In this document: positions 28,345 to 37,123 of the stretch, piece after piece | Numbering within the stretch: position 1 is the stretch's first letter | Layout of the letters: every line of letters starts with the position of its first letter | NCBI RefSeq assembly: GCF_014190915.1 | Contig: NZ_JACHVU010000008.1 | Coordinates: 1 to 64,000 of the forward strand | DNA length: 64,000 nucleotides | From: Mycolicibacterium iranicum | GTDB lineage: Bacteria; Actinomycetota; Actinomycetes; Mycobacteriales; Mycobacteriaceae | Direction of reading: 5' to 3' | Program-made: the position numbers and the translations under genes | The notes under the pieces: model-generated | What the model saw: only the letters and a program-made list of their open reading frames with translations | Databases searched by the model: none | Told to the model about the DNA's origin: nothing

Positions 28345-29457
28345 ATGAAGACCAACGCCGCCATCCTGTGGGAATACGGGTCCGACTGGACCGTCGAAGA
28401 GATCGACCTCGACCCGCCTCAGGACGGTGAGGTGCTGGTGTCGTGGGAGGCCACCGGCCTGTGCCATTCCGATGAGCACATCCGTACCGGCGACCTGCCC
28501 GCGCCCCTTCCGCTGATCGGCGGCCACGAAGGGGCCGGGATCGTGCGCGAGGTCGGCCCCGGCGTCATCGGTCTGGCCCCCGGCGACCACGTCGTCGCGT
28601 CGTTCCTGCCCGCATGCGGCCGGTGCCGTTTCTGTTCGACGGGGCACCAGAACCTCTGCGACCTCGGCGCGATGATCATGGCGGGCACGCAGCTCGACGG
28701 CACCTACCGGCGGCATGCCAACGGTCAGGACATCGGGGTGATGGCGCTCGTCGGCACCTTCTCGCAGTACGGCACCGTGCCGGAGGCCTCGATCGTCAAG
28801 ATCGACGACGACATCCCGCTCTCGCGCGCCTGCCTGCTAGGCTGCGGTGTCACGACCGGGTGGGGTTCGGCGGTCAACACTGCCGACGTCCGGCCCGGCG
28901 ACACGGTCGTGGTGATCGGATTCGGCGGCATCGGCAGCGGCGCGGTCCAGGGCGCGCGGCTGTCGGGGGCCGAGAAGATCGTCGTCGTGGAGCCCGTGGA
29001 AGCCAAGCGGGAGAAGGCGTTACAGCTCGGTGCCACCCACTTCGTCACCTCGCTGCCCGAAGCGACCGCCCTCGTCGCCGAGCTGACCCGCGGCGTGATG
29101 GCCGACTCGGCCATCCTGACCGTCGGCCTGCTGGAGGGTTCGATGCTCGAGGACGCGGCGAACATCATCCGCAAGGGCGGCGCGGTCGTGATGACCGCGC
29201 TGTCGACGATGGCCGACAACTCGCCGACGCTGGGCATGATGATGTTCACGCTGTTCCAGAAGCGCCTGCTCGGCAGCCTGTACGGCGAGGCCAACCCCCG
29301 CGCCGACATCCCCCGCCTGCTGTCGCTGTACCGCGAGGGCAAGCTGCTGCTCGACGAGACCGTCAGCCACGAGTACAAGCTCGCGGAGGTCAACGAGGGC
29401 TACGAGGACATGCGCGACGGCCGCAACATCCGCGGCGTCATCCTCCACGACCACTGA
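28345..29457 (+). CDS. Zinc alcohol dehydrogenase, NDMA-dependent family
   Basis: 370 residues from the ATG at 28345. Catalytic zinc residues are in ATGLCHSDEH and GGHEGAGIV; the structural zinc cysteines are in CGRCRFCSTGHQNLC. The NAD site is VVIGFGGIGSGAVQGA. It belongs to the group of mycobacterial dehydrogenases with tightly held NAD that need an external electron carrier (NDMA-type; mycofactocin-linked in known cases). It follows ipdC by 67 bp, so it may be part of the KstR2 transcript. M. tuberculosis has fdxB at about this position, so the gene content differs here. Confidence 0.82.
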   Translation: MKTNAAILWEYGSDWTVEEIDLDPPQDGEVLVSWEATGLCHSDEHIRTGDLPAPLPLIGGHEGAGIVREVGPGVIGLAPGDHVVASFLPACGRCRFCSTGHQNLCDLGAMIMAGTQLDGTYRRHANGQDIGVMALVGTFSQYGTVPEASIVKIDDDIPLSRACLLGCGVTTGWGSAVNTADVRPGDTVVVIGFGGIGSGAVQGARLSGAEKIVVVEPVEAKREKALQLGATHFVTSLPEATALVAELTRGVMADSAILTVGLLEGSMLEDAANIIRKGGAVVMTALSTMADNSPTLGMMMFTLFQKRLLGSLYGEANPRADIPRLLSLYREGKLLLDETVSHEYKLAEVNEGYEDMRDGRNIRGVILHDH

Positions 29458-29482
29458 CCGCGGCTCGCAGGCCGAGCCGCGG
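29458..29482. terminator. Hairpin between convergent adh and fadA6
   Basis: The perfect 10-bp stem CCGCGGCTCG / CGAGCCGCGG with a 5-nt loop lies in the 32-bp gap between the two stops. It has no U tract, so it may serve as a GC-rich bidirectional terminator. Confidence 0.5.
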
Positions 29483-29489
29483 CCTCCGG

Positions 29490-30659
29490 TCAGAGGCGCT
29501 CGATGATGGTGACGTTGGCGGTGCCGCCGCCTTCGCACATCGTCTGCAGGCCGTAGCGGCCGCCGGTGCGCTCCAGCGTGTTCAGCATGGTCGCGAAGAG
29601 CTTGGCTCCGGTGGCGCCGAGGGGGTGCCCGAGGGCGATCGCACCGCCGTTGGGGTTGACCTTCTCCGGATCCGCCTTGGTCTCCTTGAGCCAGGCCTGC
29701 ACGACGGGCGCGAAGGCCTCGTTGATCTCGACGGTGTCGATGTCGTCGATCGACAGGCCGGTCTTCTCGAGCGCGTACCGGGTGGCGGGGATCGGTCCGG
29801 TGAGCATGAACACCGGATCGGCGCCGCGGGCGCTGATGTGGTGGATGCGCGCACGCGGCGTGAGCCCGTGCTCCTTGACCGCCTTCTCCGATGCCAGCAG
29901 CACGGCACTGGCACCGTCGGAGATCTGGCTGGCCATCGCCGCGGTGAGGCGGCCACCGTCGACCAGCGTCTTGAGGCCGGCCATCTTCTCCAGCGAGGTC
30001 TCCCGGGGTCCCTCGTCGATGCAGAAGACGTCGCCGTCCAGATCGACCGGGATGATCTCGTTCTCGAAATGCCCGGCGCGGATCGCCGCCTGGGCCCGCT
30101 GATGGCTGGTCAGCGCGAACTGCTCCATGTCCTCGCGGGAGATGTCCCACTTCTCGGCGATCATCTCGGCGCCACGGAACTGGGAGATCTCCTGGTCGCC
30201 GTACCGGTGCAGCCAGCTCTTCGATTCGTTGGTGGGAGAGGTGAAACCGAACTGCTCGGCGACGGTCATCGCAGAGCTGATCGGGATCTGGCTCATGTTC
30301 TGCATGCCGCCGGCGACGATCAGGTCGGCGGTGCCGGACATGATGGCCTGGGCGCCGAAGGACACCGCCTGCTGGCTGGATCCGCACTGCCGGTCCACGG
30401 TGACCCCGGGAACTTCCTCGGGGTAGCCGGCGGCGAGCCACGACAGCCTCGCGATGTTGCCCGCCTGCGGGCCGATCGCGTCCACGCACCCGGCGATCAC
30501 GTCGTCGACCGCCCCCGGGTCGACGTCGTTGCGCGCGAACAGGCCGCGCCACCCGGCGGCGCCGAGATCGACGGGATGCACGCCTGCCAGCGAGCCGTTG
30601 CGCTTTCCGATGGCGGTGCGCACAGCATCGATCACGTACGCCACAGGTGTTCCGGTCAT
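29490..30659 (-). CDS. fadA6: Thiolase FadA6 (HIP pathway)
   Basis: 389-residue thiolase: nucleophile Cys92 in [24 protein letters not shown] with the conserved His, and the C-terminal MCEGGGTANVTIIERL with the second Cys. FadA6 performs thiolysis of a ring-opened HIP-derived CoA thioester (MOODA-CoA branch). kstR2 lies 7 bp upstream on the same strand, so the pair is transcribed together from the KstR2 box at 31270. Confidence 0.92.
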   Translation of the reverse strand: MTGTPVAYVIDAVRTAIGKRNGSLAGVHPVDLGAAGWRGLFARNDVDPGAVDDVIAGCVDAIGPQAGNIARLSWLAAGYPEEVPGVTVDRQCGSSQQAVSFGAQAIMSGTADLIVAGGMQNMSQIPISSAMTVAEQFGFTSPTNESKSWLHRYGDQEISQFRGAEMIAEKWDISREDMEQFALTSHQRAQAAIRAGHFENEIIPVDLDGDVFCIDEGPRETSLEKMAGLKTLVDGGRLTAAMASQISDGASAVLLASEKAVKEHGLTPRARIHHISARGADPVFMLTGPIPATRYALEKTGLSIDDIDTVEINEAFAPVVQAWLKETKADPEKVNPNGGAIALGHPLGATGAKLFATMLNTLERTGGRYGLQTMCEGGGTANVTIIERL

Positions 30660-30666
30660 GGGTTCC

Positions 30667-31254
30667 TCAATCTCTCGTTATGCCACCGAGCACGATGGCG
30701 AGGTACTGCCTTCCGACCTGTTCGGCCGTCAGCGGGCCGCCCGGCTGATACCAGCGGACCGACACCCAGGTGGTGTCGCGGATGAAGCGGTAGACGAGGT
30801 CGACGTCCAGATCGGGGCGGAACTTGCCCTCGGCGACGCCCTGTTTGAGGACCTCGACCCACATTCTGCGCTGTTCCCGGTTGCGCTCGTCGAGGAAGCC
30901 GAACTGCGCCAGCGGATTCAGCCGCTTCGCCTCGTCCTGGTAGATGACGACCTGGGCATGGCGGTGTTCGATGGCCTCGAACGAGACCATGAACAGACCC
31001 TCGACGCGTTCCAGCGGATCCGCGGTGCCGGCGACGATCTCGTCGTAGCGGGTGAACAGCCAGTCCAGGAAGTCTTTGAGGACCTCTTCGACCATCTGCT
31101 CTTTGGACTTGAAATGGTGGTACAGGCTGCCCGACAGAATCCCCGCAGAATCGGCGATGTCGCGGACGGTGGTCGCGCGCAGTCCGCGGTCGGCGAACAT
31201 CGTCGCAGCGAGCTGCAGCAGCTCGTCGCGGCGACTGGGAAGCGCCTTGTCCAC
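30667..31254 (-). CDS. kstR2: TetR-family repressor KstR2
   Basis: 195 residues. The N-terminal TetR helix-turn-helix spans about residues 28-48 (TVRDIADSAGILSGSLYHHF). The ligand domain includes FEAIEHRHAQVVIYQDEAKRL. KstR2 represses the HIP-degradation genes and is released by HIP-CoA. The start is GTG at 31254, with a KstR2 box at 31270-31283 just upstream, so it is autoregulated. It is followed by fadA6, matching M. tuberculosis order. Confidence 0.95.
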   Translation of the reverse strand: MDKALPSRRDELLQLAATMFADRGLRATTVRDIADSAGILSGSLYHHFKSKEQMVEEVLKDFLDWLFTRYDEIVAGTADPLERVEGLFMVSFEAIEHRHAQVVIYQDEAKRLNPLAQFGFLDERNREQRRMWVEVLKQGVAEGKFRPDLDVDLVYRFIRDTTWVSVRWYQPGGPLTAEQVGRQYLAIVLGGITRD

Positions 31255-31269
31255 CCGACCAGGATAGCA

Positions 31270-31283
31270 ACCAAGCGCTTGCT
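31270..31283 (-). promoter_or_regulatory. KstR2-type operator upstream of kstR2-fadA6
   Basis: ACCAAGCGCTTGCT matches AnCAAGnnCTTGnT at all fixed bases, 15 bp from the kstR2 start. It predicts autorepression of kstR2 and control of fadA6. Confidence 0.88.
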
Positions 31284-31298
31284 AGGTAAGCCGGATGC

Positions 31299-32852
31299 TC
31301 AGCGGACCTCTGACCAGTACGCCGTGCAGTCGATGCCGGACTCCGATGACAGCGGCGCGCGCCATCGCGAGAGATTGAACTCGTACCAGGGATCCGGTTC
31401 GCGGACACGGTACTGCGCGCACAGGCGCATCGGTTCGGGCAACCTGGCCAGCGCGGGCTCGATGTCCGGCGACAGCCGCAGAAGGTAGGCGGTGTCGAGC
31501 TGGCCGGTCTGCTCGTAGCGGTCGATGTTGCGGTCGGCGATCAGGCGTTCCGGGTTCGTCGCGGCCAGCCCGAGCAGCGCCACCGCGCCGGCGAGCAGCA
31601 CCGCCCTGGGCAGCCAGCGGCCGGTCATCGCCACCCCGGCCGCCAGGACGAACACGAACACCGCCCCGAGCCACAGCTCGATCGTGATGACCATCAGCCG
31701 TTCGGTGCTGAAGCCGTACGCCTGCTGATAGACCCACATCCGGTGGATCGCCGAGATGACCACGACGACCGACATGACGCACAGGGTCCCGACCAGTATT
31801 CGCAGCAGCCGGCGGTCGGGGGCGCTCTCGCGCCCGGCGACGCGGATCACCGCGCTGAGCACCAGCAGGGTCAGCGCCGACACCCAGAGCAGCTGCCAGA
31901 AACCCTGCCTGGCGTACTCGGCATAGGTGAGGCCCTCGGTCTGCAGGACGTGGGTGTGTCCACCGAACAGCACAGTCGCCTGGACTGCGACGAACCCGAG
32001 GAACAGCATGTCGAGCACCGCGAGGGGAATCGCCCACTCCCAGCTCGGCACCGCCTTCATCCGTGCGGGCGCCAGCGCGTCCAGCCTCGGGGGGAAGCGC
32101 ATCAGGTAGCCGCCGAACAGCACGAAGGACACGACGATGACGAACACCACCGAGCGCGCGACGAATTCGTCCCCCCGCCAGGACGGCACGAGGTGGTCGA
32201 CCAGGCTGGCGAACGCAGGATCGGCCGAGGCGAACAACCCACCGAAGACGACCGTGAGTCCGACGGTGACGGCCGCGACGATCGTGATCCTGGTGACGCT
32301 GGGGCGTCGCGGACGACCGGACCCCGGCGCCGGGCGGGCGCGTCGCGCCCAGCCGATGACACGGGCGGGCAACACCCACGGGATCAGGGGCCCCGCCAGC
32401 ACCGCCGTCCATGTCCGTCCCCCGACCAGGGTGTTCCAGCCGACGAGCCAGGCGGCCATGAGGCACAGCACCCCGAGCCATTCGGCGGCCAGCAGTCCGG
32501 GCACCGCCAGCAGCGCCACCGTGACGGCCGTCCCCCACCATTCCCGTCGGCTGGGCCGCCGCTGCGAGGTTCCGTAGACGATCGCGAACACCATCACGCC
32601 GACGACGACGTAGCCGATGCTGAGCGAACCCAGCCGCCACACGGCGGCGCCGACCGCGCCGGCGAGCACCGCTGCTGCCACCAGCCGCCGTGGCGCGGCA
32701 GCCGCGACGGGATTCGGCCACACGCGCACGGGCCATATCGACCACCCCGGCTCGCCGTGCCGGGGCGGCAGCGGCCCGATCATCAGCGGGGGCGGCGGTG
32801 GCGCGACGTACCCCCGCGGGTACGGGTGGGTGACCGGTGTCGGCTGGTTCAC
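31299..32852 (-). CDS. Multi-pass DUF4153/DUF4173-like membrane protein
   Basis: 517 residues. A Pro-rich cytoplasmic start (PRGYVAPPPPPLMIGPLPPR) is followed by at least ten hydrophobic segments and a short external C-terminal tail with a cysteine pair (LCAQYRV and GIDCTAYW). The overall pattern fits the DUF4153/DUF4173 family of unknown function, often found beside two-component systems in actinobacteria. The GTG start overlaps the histidine kinase stop by 4 bp, so all three genes form one operon. Its end lies 15 bp before the kstR2 operator. Confidence 0.75.
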   Translation of the reverse strand: MNQPTPVTHPYPRGYVAPPPPPLMIGPLPPRHGEPGWSIWPVRVWPNPVAAAAPRRLVAAAVLAGAVGAAVWRLGSLSIGYVVVGVMVFAIVYGTSQRRPSRREWWGTAVTVALLAVPGLLAAEWLGVLCLMAAWLVGWNTLVGGRTWTAVLAGPLIPWVLPARVIGWARRARPAPGSGRPRRPSVTRITIVAAVTVGLTVVFGGLFASADPAFASLVDHLVPSWRGDEFVARSVVFVIVVSFVLFGGYLMRFPPRLDALAPARMKAVPSWEWAIPLAVLDMLFLGFVAVQATVLFGGHTHVLQTEGLTYAEYARQGFWQLLWVSALTLLVLSAVIRVAGRESAPDRRLLRILVGTLCVMSVVVVISAIHRMWVYQQAYGFSTERLMVITIELWLGAVFVFVLAAGVAMTGRWLPRAVLLAGAVALLGLAATNPERLIADRNIDRYEQTGQLDTAYLLRLSPDIEPALARLPEPMRLCAQYRVREPDPWYEFNLSRWRAPLSSESGIDCTAYWSEVR

Positions 32853-33880
32853 TGTGCCTCCTCCCTGGCCGCCGGCGCGGGGATCGTGACCCCGATCCGG
32901 CAGCCGGATCTGACGTCCATCACCTCGATGGCGCCGCCGTGCAGTTCGACCGCCCAGCGGGCGATCGCCAAACCCAGACCCGTTCCGCCCGCCGACGTCG
33001 CCCCGCGCGTGAAGCGCGCGAACACCTGCTCGCGTTCCTCCGGCGGTATCCCCGGGCCCTCGTCCCGCACCTCCACCCGCAGCCCGCCGTCGTCGGACGC
33101 ACGGGCCGCCACGGTGACCTCCGCCCCCGCGGGGCTGTGCCTCATCGCGTTGTCGACGAGGTTCACCACGACCTGACGCAGGCGGGCCTGATCGGCGACC
33201 GCGACCAGACCCGGCGGGTCCACCAGGACCGACACCCGCACCCCGTCGCCGAGGACGCCGACGTGCCCGATGGCCTCCTCGAGGAACCGCCGGACTCCGA
33301 AAGAGCTGGGCTGCAACGCGATAGCCCCACCCTCGAGGCGGGACAGGTCGAGGAGGTTGGTGACGAGCTCGCTGAGGCGCTCGGTCTGTGACAGCGCCAT
33401 CCGCATCGTCTTCTCGTCGGGTTCGGCGATACCGTCGACCACGTTCTCCAGCAGTGCGTGCAACGCGGTGATGGGGGTACGCAGTTCGTGCGACACGTTG
33501 GCGATGAGCCCGCGGCGGTATTCGTCGGCCGCACCGAGGTCCGCGGCCATCTGGTTGTACGCCGCCGCGAGCTGACCGACCTCGTCGCGAGACGTGGCCC
33601 GCACGCGTGCGCTGTAGTCACCCCGGGCCATCGCCTTGGCTGCGGCGGTCATCTGACGCAGTGGTGAGGTCATGCCGTGGGCCAGGAACTGGGTCAGGAC
33701 CAGCGAGGTCGCCAGCGCTGCCAGCAGCGCGTAGCGGAACTGCCAGCTCGCGCCGATCCAGAAGGTGAACGCCGCCAACGTGATCGCGCTGCCGACGAGC
33801 AGTCCTGTCTTGACCTTGAACGAGGCGAACGGATCGAGCGGGCGGGGCAGGCGGTCCCACATCTCGCCGAGCCTGCTCAC
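32849..33880 (-). CDS. Two-component sensor histidine kinase
   Basis: 343 residues from the GTG at 33880, overlapping the regulator stop (GTGA). Two membrane helices (~26-45 and ~48-68) enclose almost no external loop. A HAMP domain follows (TSPLRQMTAAAKAMARGDYS), then the H-box ANVSHELRTP with His131. The N-box (VVNLVDNAMRHSPAG), G1 box (VRDEGPGIPPEERE) and G2 box (GGTGLGLAI) of the ATPase follow. With so little external part it probably senses through the membrane or a partner, possibly the DUF4153-like protein encoded next. Confidence 0.9.
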   Translation of the reverse strand: MSRLGEMWDRLPRPLDPFASFKVKTGLLVGSAITLAAFTFWIGASWQFRYALLAALATSLVLTQFLAHGMTSPLRQMTAAAKAMARGDYSARVRATSRDEVGQLAAAYNQMAADLGAADEYRRGLIANVSHELRTPITALHALLENVVDGIAEPDEKTMRMALSQTERLSELVTNLLDLSRLEGGAIALQPSSFGVRRFLEEAIGHVGVLGDGVRVSVLVDPPGLVAVADQARLRQVVVNLVDNAMRHSPAGAEVTVAARASDDGGLRVEVRDEGPGIPPEEREQVFARFTRGATSAGGTGLGLAIARWAVELHGGAIEVMDVRSGCRIGVTIPAPAAREEAQ

Positions 33881-34542
33881 CTCGGCAACTCCAGCGCGTA
33901 ACCGACGCCGTGCACGGTCCGGATGAGTTCGGGTCCGAGCTTGCGCCGCAACGCTTTCACGTGGGTGTCGACGGTGCGGCTCTCCACACCCGATGCCCAT
34001 CCCCACACCTGTTCGAGCAGGGCATCACGGGAGACCACGGTTCGGGGCCGCGTGGCCAGGAATGCGAGCAGATCGAATTCGGTTCGCGTGAGGTGGATTT
34101 CGTCGTCACCGCGATGCACCCGGCGGGCCTGCAGGTCCACCCGGTTCTGGCCGACCCACAGCGACTGCGTGGCGCTGGACCGCTCCATCCTGCGTAGCAG
34201 CACGCGCACCCGCGCGACGAGCTCGCGCATGCTGAACGGCTTGGTGAGGTAGTCGTCGGCGCCGACGCCGAGCCCGACCAACATATCGGTCTCGTCGCTG
34301 CGGGCGGTGAGCATCAGCACCGGGACCGGATGTGCTGCTTGGATGCGCCGGCACACCTCCAGCCCGTCGAAGCCCGGCAGCATGACATCGAGCACCACGA
34401 GGTCCGGCGGATCGGCCACCGCGGCGGCCACGGCCGACGGTCCATCGGCGGCGGTGTCGACCTGGAACTCCTCGGCGCGCAGCCGGGTGACGACTGCCGC
34501 GAGGATGGTCGGCTCGTCCTCGACCACCAGGATTCGCTTCAC
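33877..34542 (-). CDS. OmpR/PhoB-type response regulator
   Basis: 221 residues. The receiver has the acidic pair (VVEDEP), phospho-acceptor Asp52 (VVLDVMLPG), the Thr in LMLTARSDE and the Lys in YLTKPFSMRE. The winged-helix effector domain covers ~residues 125-220 (EIHLTRTEFDLLAFLATRP, VDTHVKALRRKLG, IRTVHGVGYAL). The GTG start at 34542 is first in a three-gene operon: regulator, kinase, DUF4153-like protein. Targets are unknown; the adjacent BcsB-like and polysaccharide genes are candidates (inference). Confidence 0.9.
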   Translation of the reverse strand: MKRILVVEDEPTILAAVVTRLRAEEFQVDTAADGPSAVAAAVADPPDLVVLDVMLPGFDGLEVCRRIQAAHPVPVLMLTARSDETDMLVGLGVGADDYLTKPFSMRELVARVRVLLRRMERSSATQSLWVGQNRVDLQARRVHRGDDEIHLTRTEFDLLAFLATRPRTVVSRDALLEQVWGWASGVESRTVDTHVKALRRKLGPELIRTVHGVGYALELPR

Positions 34543-34639
34543 CCGTCTGACTGTAGGGGCCTGATATGGGGCTTCCCGGCAGCGATTGTGAAGATTCGGT
34601 GGAGATGCCGGCCTGCCGAGGTGCAGACCGGATCTGCGT

Positions 34640-36679
34640 CTAGGTGCCGGTCTGCGCCGGAGCGTCCTCGGGTACGCGGGTCGCCCCGGCACGCCGACGG
34701 CGCCGGTTCGACAGCAGCAGTCCGACGGCGATCGCCACGGCGGCGGCGACGGCCACGGCGATGCCCAGGGGCAACCAGGACGACGAGGTCGCCTCCGACT
34801 CCGACGGTGCCGGGGCCTCCTCGCCGGTCGGCTGGGCGAAGATCGACAGGGTGGTCGGCACCCCCGCCCTGCCCGCTGCCAGCACGTCGCCGCTGAGGGC
34901 GGCCCACTTTCCGTCCAGCCGTTCGAAGTAGTCGAACAGCGGGTCGACCAGGTTCCAGGCGCCCGTGGTGGTGACCAGGACGACCGTGCGGTCGCGAGGC
35001 CGATCGGCGAAGACCTGGATCGACCCGATGCCGTCGGTGATGTTCGCCCGCAGCTCGTTCGGCAGGTCGTCGACGCTGACATCGGCCCCGTCGCCGCTCA
35101 GAGGCGGGTGCAGCGAAGTCTGCAGCAGGGCCGACGATTCGGCGATGATCAGCGCCCCCGAATCGGCATCGGCGGCGGTCTTGAGGTCGACCACCTTGGG
35201 GGTCAGCTGCCGGTCGGTGAGACTCGAGATCGCGGCGACGACGCGGGAGGCGTAGATCAGCTGGCCGGGGTCGCTGCCGTCCATGGCGACCAGGAAGCTG
35301 GGGGCGAACTCCGAAGGCATCGCGCTGAAACCGCCGAGCGGCGGGCCGCCGCGCTGGATGGTCAGCGTCGAGCGCGGATCGATCTGGAAGGTGATCGGCG
35401 CGATCAGGGGCCCGCACGGCTGTTCCGGGGTGTAGGTGAGCGCCATGTCCAGGTTGACGAACTGACCGATGGTCTGCCCGGGGAGTTCGAACTGAGCGTC
35501 GAGGCGGCCGGACGTGTCGAGGAGGGTCCGGTACACGACGTTGCCGTCGGCGGCACGGATGACCACGGCCGCCGCGTCGTTCTGCGGGACGGGCGTGTAA
35601 TCGGCGAGCAGATGCACCTGCACCCCGCCCACGCGGCCGTTGCCCAGTGCCGAGCGGCCGACCCCGACCCGCAGGGAGCTTGCGCGCAGCACGTCGGTCT
35701 TACCGCTCATGTTGAGCTGATCGAACGTCAGCGTGTCACCCGGTGCGGCGGCCTCCTCGGAGCCCGCCTCGTCCACGCGGGCGTTCGCCACCTGCACCAG
35801 CGATTGCAGCTCGTCGACCAGCAGCGACACCTGGGTGGAGAGATCATCGCCGTCGCCGGAGACCCGCAGGTAGGCATTTGGGCTGCCGGGGTTCTCCACG
35901 CTGAGCCCCGCGTCACCGCCTCGTTCGACGACGACCGCCCTGGCCAGTTGCGCCGAGGGCGGCGGTGCGACACCCCGCGGTTGGTTGATCACCGTGACGG
36001 CCAGCGGCTGCGGGTTGTAGAGCCGTACCAGCGTGGACACCAGCATCAGCGTCGCCTGTTGTTCGGCGGCGTCGGCATCGGTGGGCGTATGGACGGTCAC
36101 GCGCTCCAGCACCGGCGGGAAGAAGCCCGCGATCGTGGTCACCGGGGGCTCGGTCCCGGTGAACACCGCGGCCAGATTCGTCATGGTCAGCTGCTGAAGG
36201 GGACCGCAGAACTGGCCGGTGAACTGACCGGGTATCTGACCGGCGTTGTCGAGCGACCGCAGAGTGACCGACAGTGCGGCCGACCCGGACTGCACCCGGA
36301 GGGCGGAGATGTCGACGTCGAACGGCGTCGCGGCCTGGGCGACACCGGCCGGCGGAAGGTTCACGGTGCCGAGGAGATTGCCGTCGGCATCGTCGAATTC
36401 GAGGTACCCGCCGGAGATGTTCACCGGAGAGGTGAGCGTGCCGCGCAGGCGTGACGGGCTGAGCCCGCCGGGAACGGGCACAGCGAGGGGTTGACTGGCG
36501 TTGGGGGCGAGGAACACCTCGCGCTCGATGCCCAGTGCCGCCGAGCCCAGCGTCACGCTCGCCACCTCGGGAGGTGTGTCGCCTTCTGCGGGTTGCGCAT
36601 GCGCGGGGCCGCCGACCATGAACGGCAGGAAGACCAGCATCGCCGCAGCCATGACCCGGATGGCGCGAAGGTGCTTCAC
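34640..36679 (-). CDS. BcsB-like exported, C-terminally anchored protein
   Basis: 679 residues from the GTG at 36679. The N-terminus is a signal peptide (AIRVMAAAMLVFLPFMVGG, cleaved near AHA). A large extracytoplasmic part with beta-rich carbohydrate-binding-like blocks and a FFPPVLERVTVHTPTD segment resembles the BcsB family of cellulose synthase periplasmic subunits. Near the C-terminus (~640-662) is one membrane helix followed by RRRRR-type basic residues. No BcsA-type synthase is encoded in this window. It probably guides or tethers a surface glycan (inference). It lies 97 bp upstream of the response regulator gene on the same strand. Confidence 0.6.
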   Translation of the reverse strand: MKHLRAIRVMAAAMLVFLPFMVGGPAHAQPAEGDTPPEVASVTLGSAALGIEREVFLAPNASQPLAVPVPGGLSPSRLRGTLTSPVNISGGYLEFDDADGNLLGTVNLPPAGVAQAATPFDVDISALRVQSGSAALSVTLRSLDNAGQIPGQFTGQFCGPLQQLTMTNLAAVFTGTEPPVTTIAGFFPPVLERVTVHTPTDADAAEQQATLMLVSTLVRLYNPQPLAVTVINQPRGVAPPPSAQLARAVVVERGGDAGLSVENPGSPNAYLRVSGDGDDLSTQVSLLVDELQSLVQVANARVDEAGSEEAAAPGDTLTFDQLNMSGKTDVLRASSLRVGVGRSALGNGRVGGVQVHLLADYTPVPQNDAAAVVIRAADGNVVYRTLLDTSGRLDAQFELPGQTIGQFVNLDMALTYTPEQPCGPLIAPITFQIDPRSTLTIQRGGPPLGGFSAMPSEFAPSFLVAMDGSDPGQLIYASRVVAAISSLTDRQLTPKVVDLKTAADADSGALIIAESSALLQTSLHPPLSGDGADVSVDDLPNELRANITDGIGSIQVFADRPRDRTVVLVTTTGAWNLVDPLFDYFERLDGKWAALSGDVLAAGRAGVPTTLSIFAQPTGEEAPAPSESEATSSSWLPLGIAVAVAAAVAIAVGLLLSNRRRRRAGATRVPEDAPAQTGT

Positions 36680-37123
36680 AGATGTTCTCCCGCAACGGGA
36701 CCGGTGACCGATGGCGTCGAATACCCCGGAGCTCTGAAATGCCGCAGGACCGTGGACCATTCTGAACTGACCGGGTGCACCTGTCCCACTTTCGCGTGTT
36801 CGCGCTTCACATTGCCAACAGGGGTGGGACTATACCGGCGGATACCCCGGGCTGACTGGCAATTCGGTTTGCCGGGACGTGTGTCGGGGCCGACGCAAGC
36901 GATCTCGCCGCTTTTCCGTAAATGACGCACGCGCATGGCCACCCCCCTCGCCGGTACGCACCCGTTCGACAGAAGCGGTCCCGGGTTGAATCACCGATGA
37001 CACGTTGCTGATCTCCTTGGCGACGAGCTGACACCTGGGATAGCGTGAGGCAACTTGTGCGCGCAGGAAGACTGTCGCGTGAGCGGCGGCGTGAGGGAGT
37101 GCTCCAGCGGTGAAGGGTCGCAG
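36680..37123. other. 444-bp divergent intergenic region between BcsB-like and copolymerase genes
   Basis: Locally lower GC than its neighbours, consistent with promoters in both directions. GTCCCAC at 36783-36789 and GTGGGAC at 36824-36830 form a widely spaced 7-bp inverted repeat. Short frames through the region have no protein character. I see no RNA gene and no steroid-type (KstR or KstR2) operator, so this block is probably controlled separately from the steroid genes. Confidence 0.45.

Noticed and set aside
28614..30785. 723-codon plus-strand frame across adh and fadA6
   Set aside because: Overlaps two genes with full catalytic motifs; no recognisable domain.
36783..36830. GTCCCAC/GTGGGAC inverted repeat as an operator
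   Set aside because: Arms are short and 34 bp apart, easily expected by chance in this GC content; kept only as a note.
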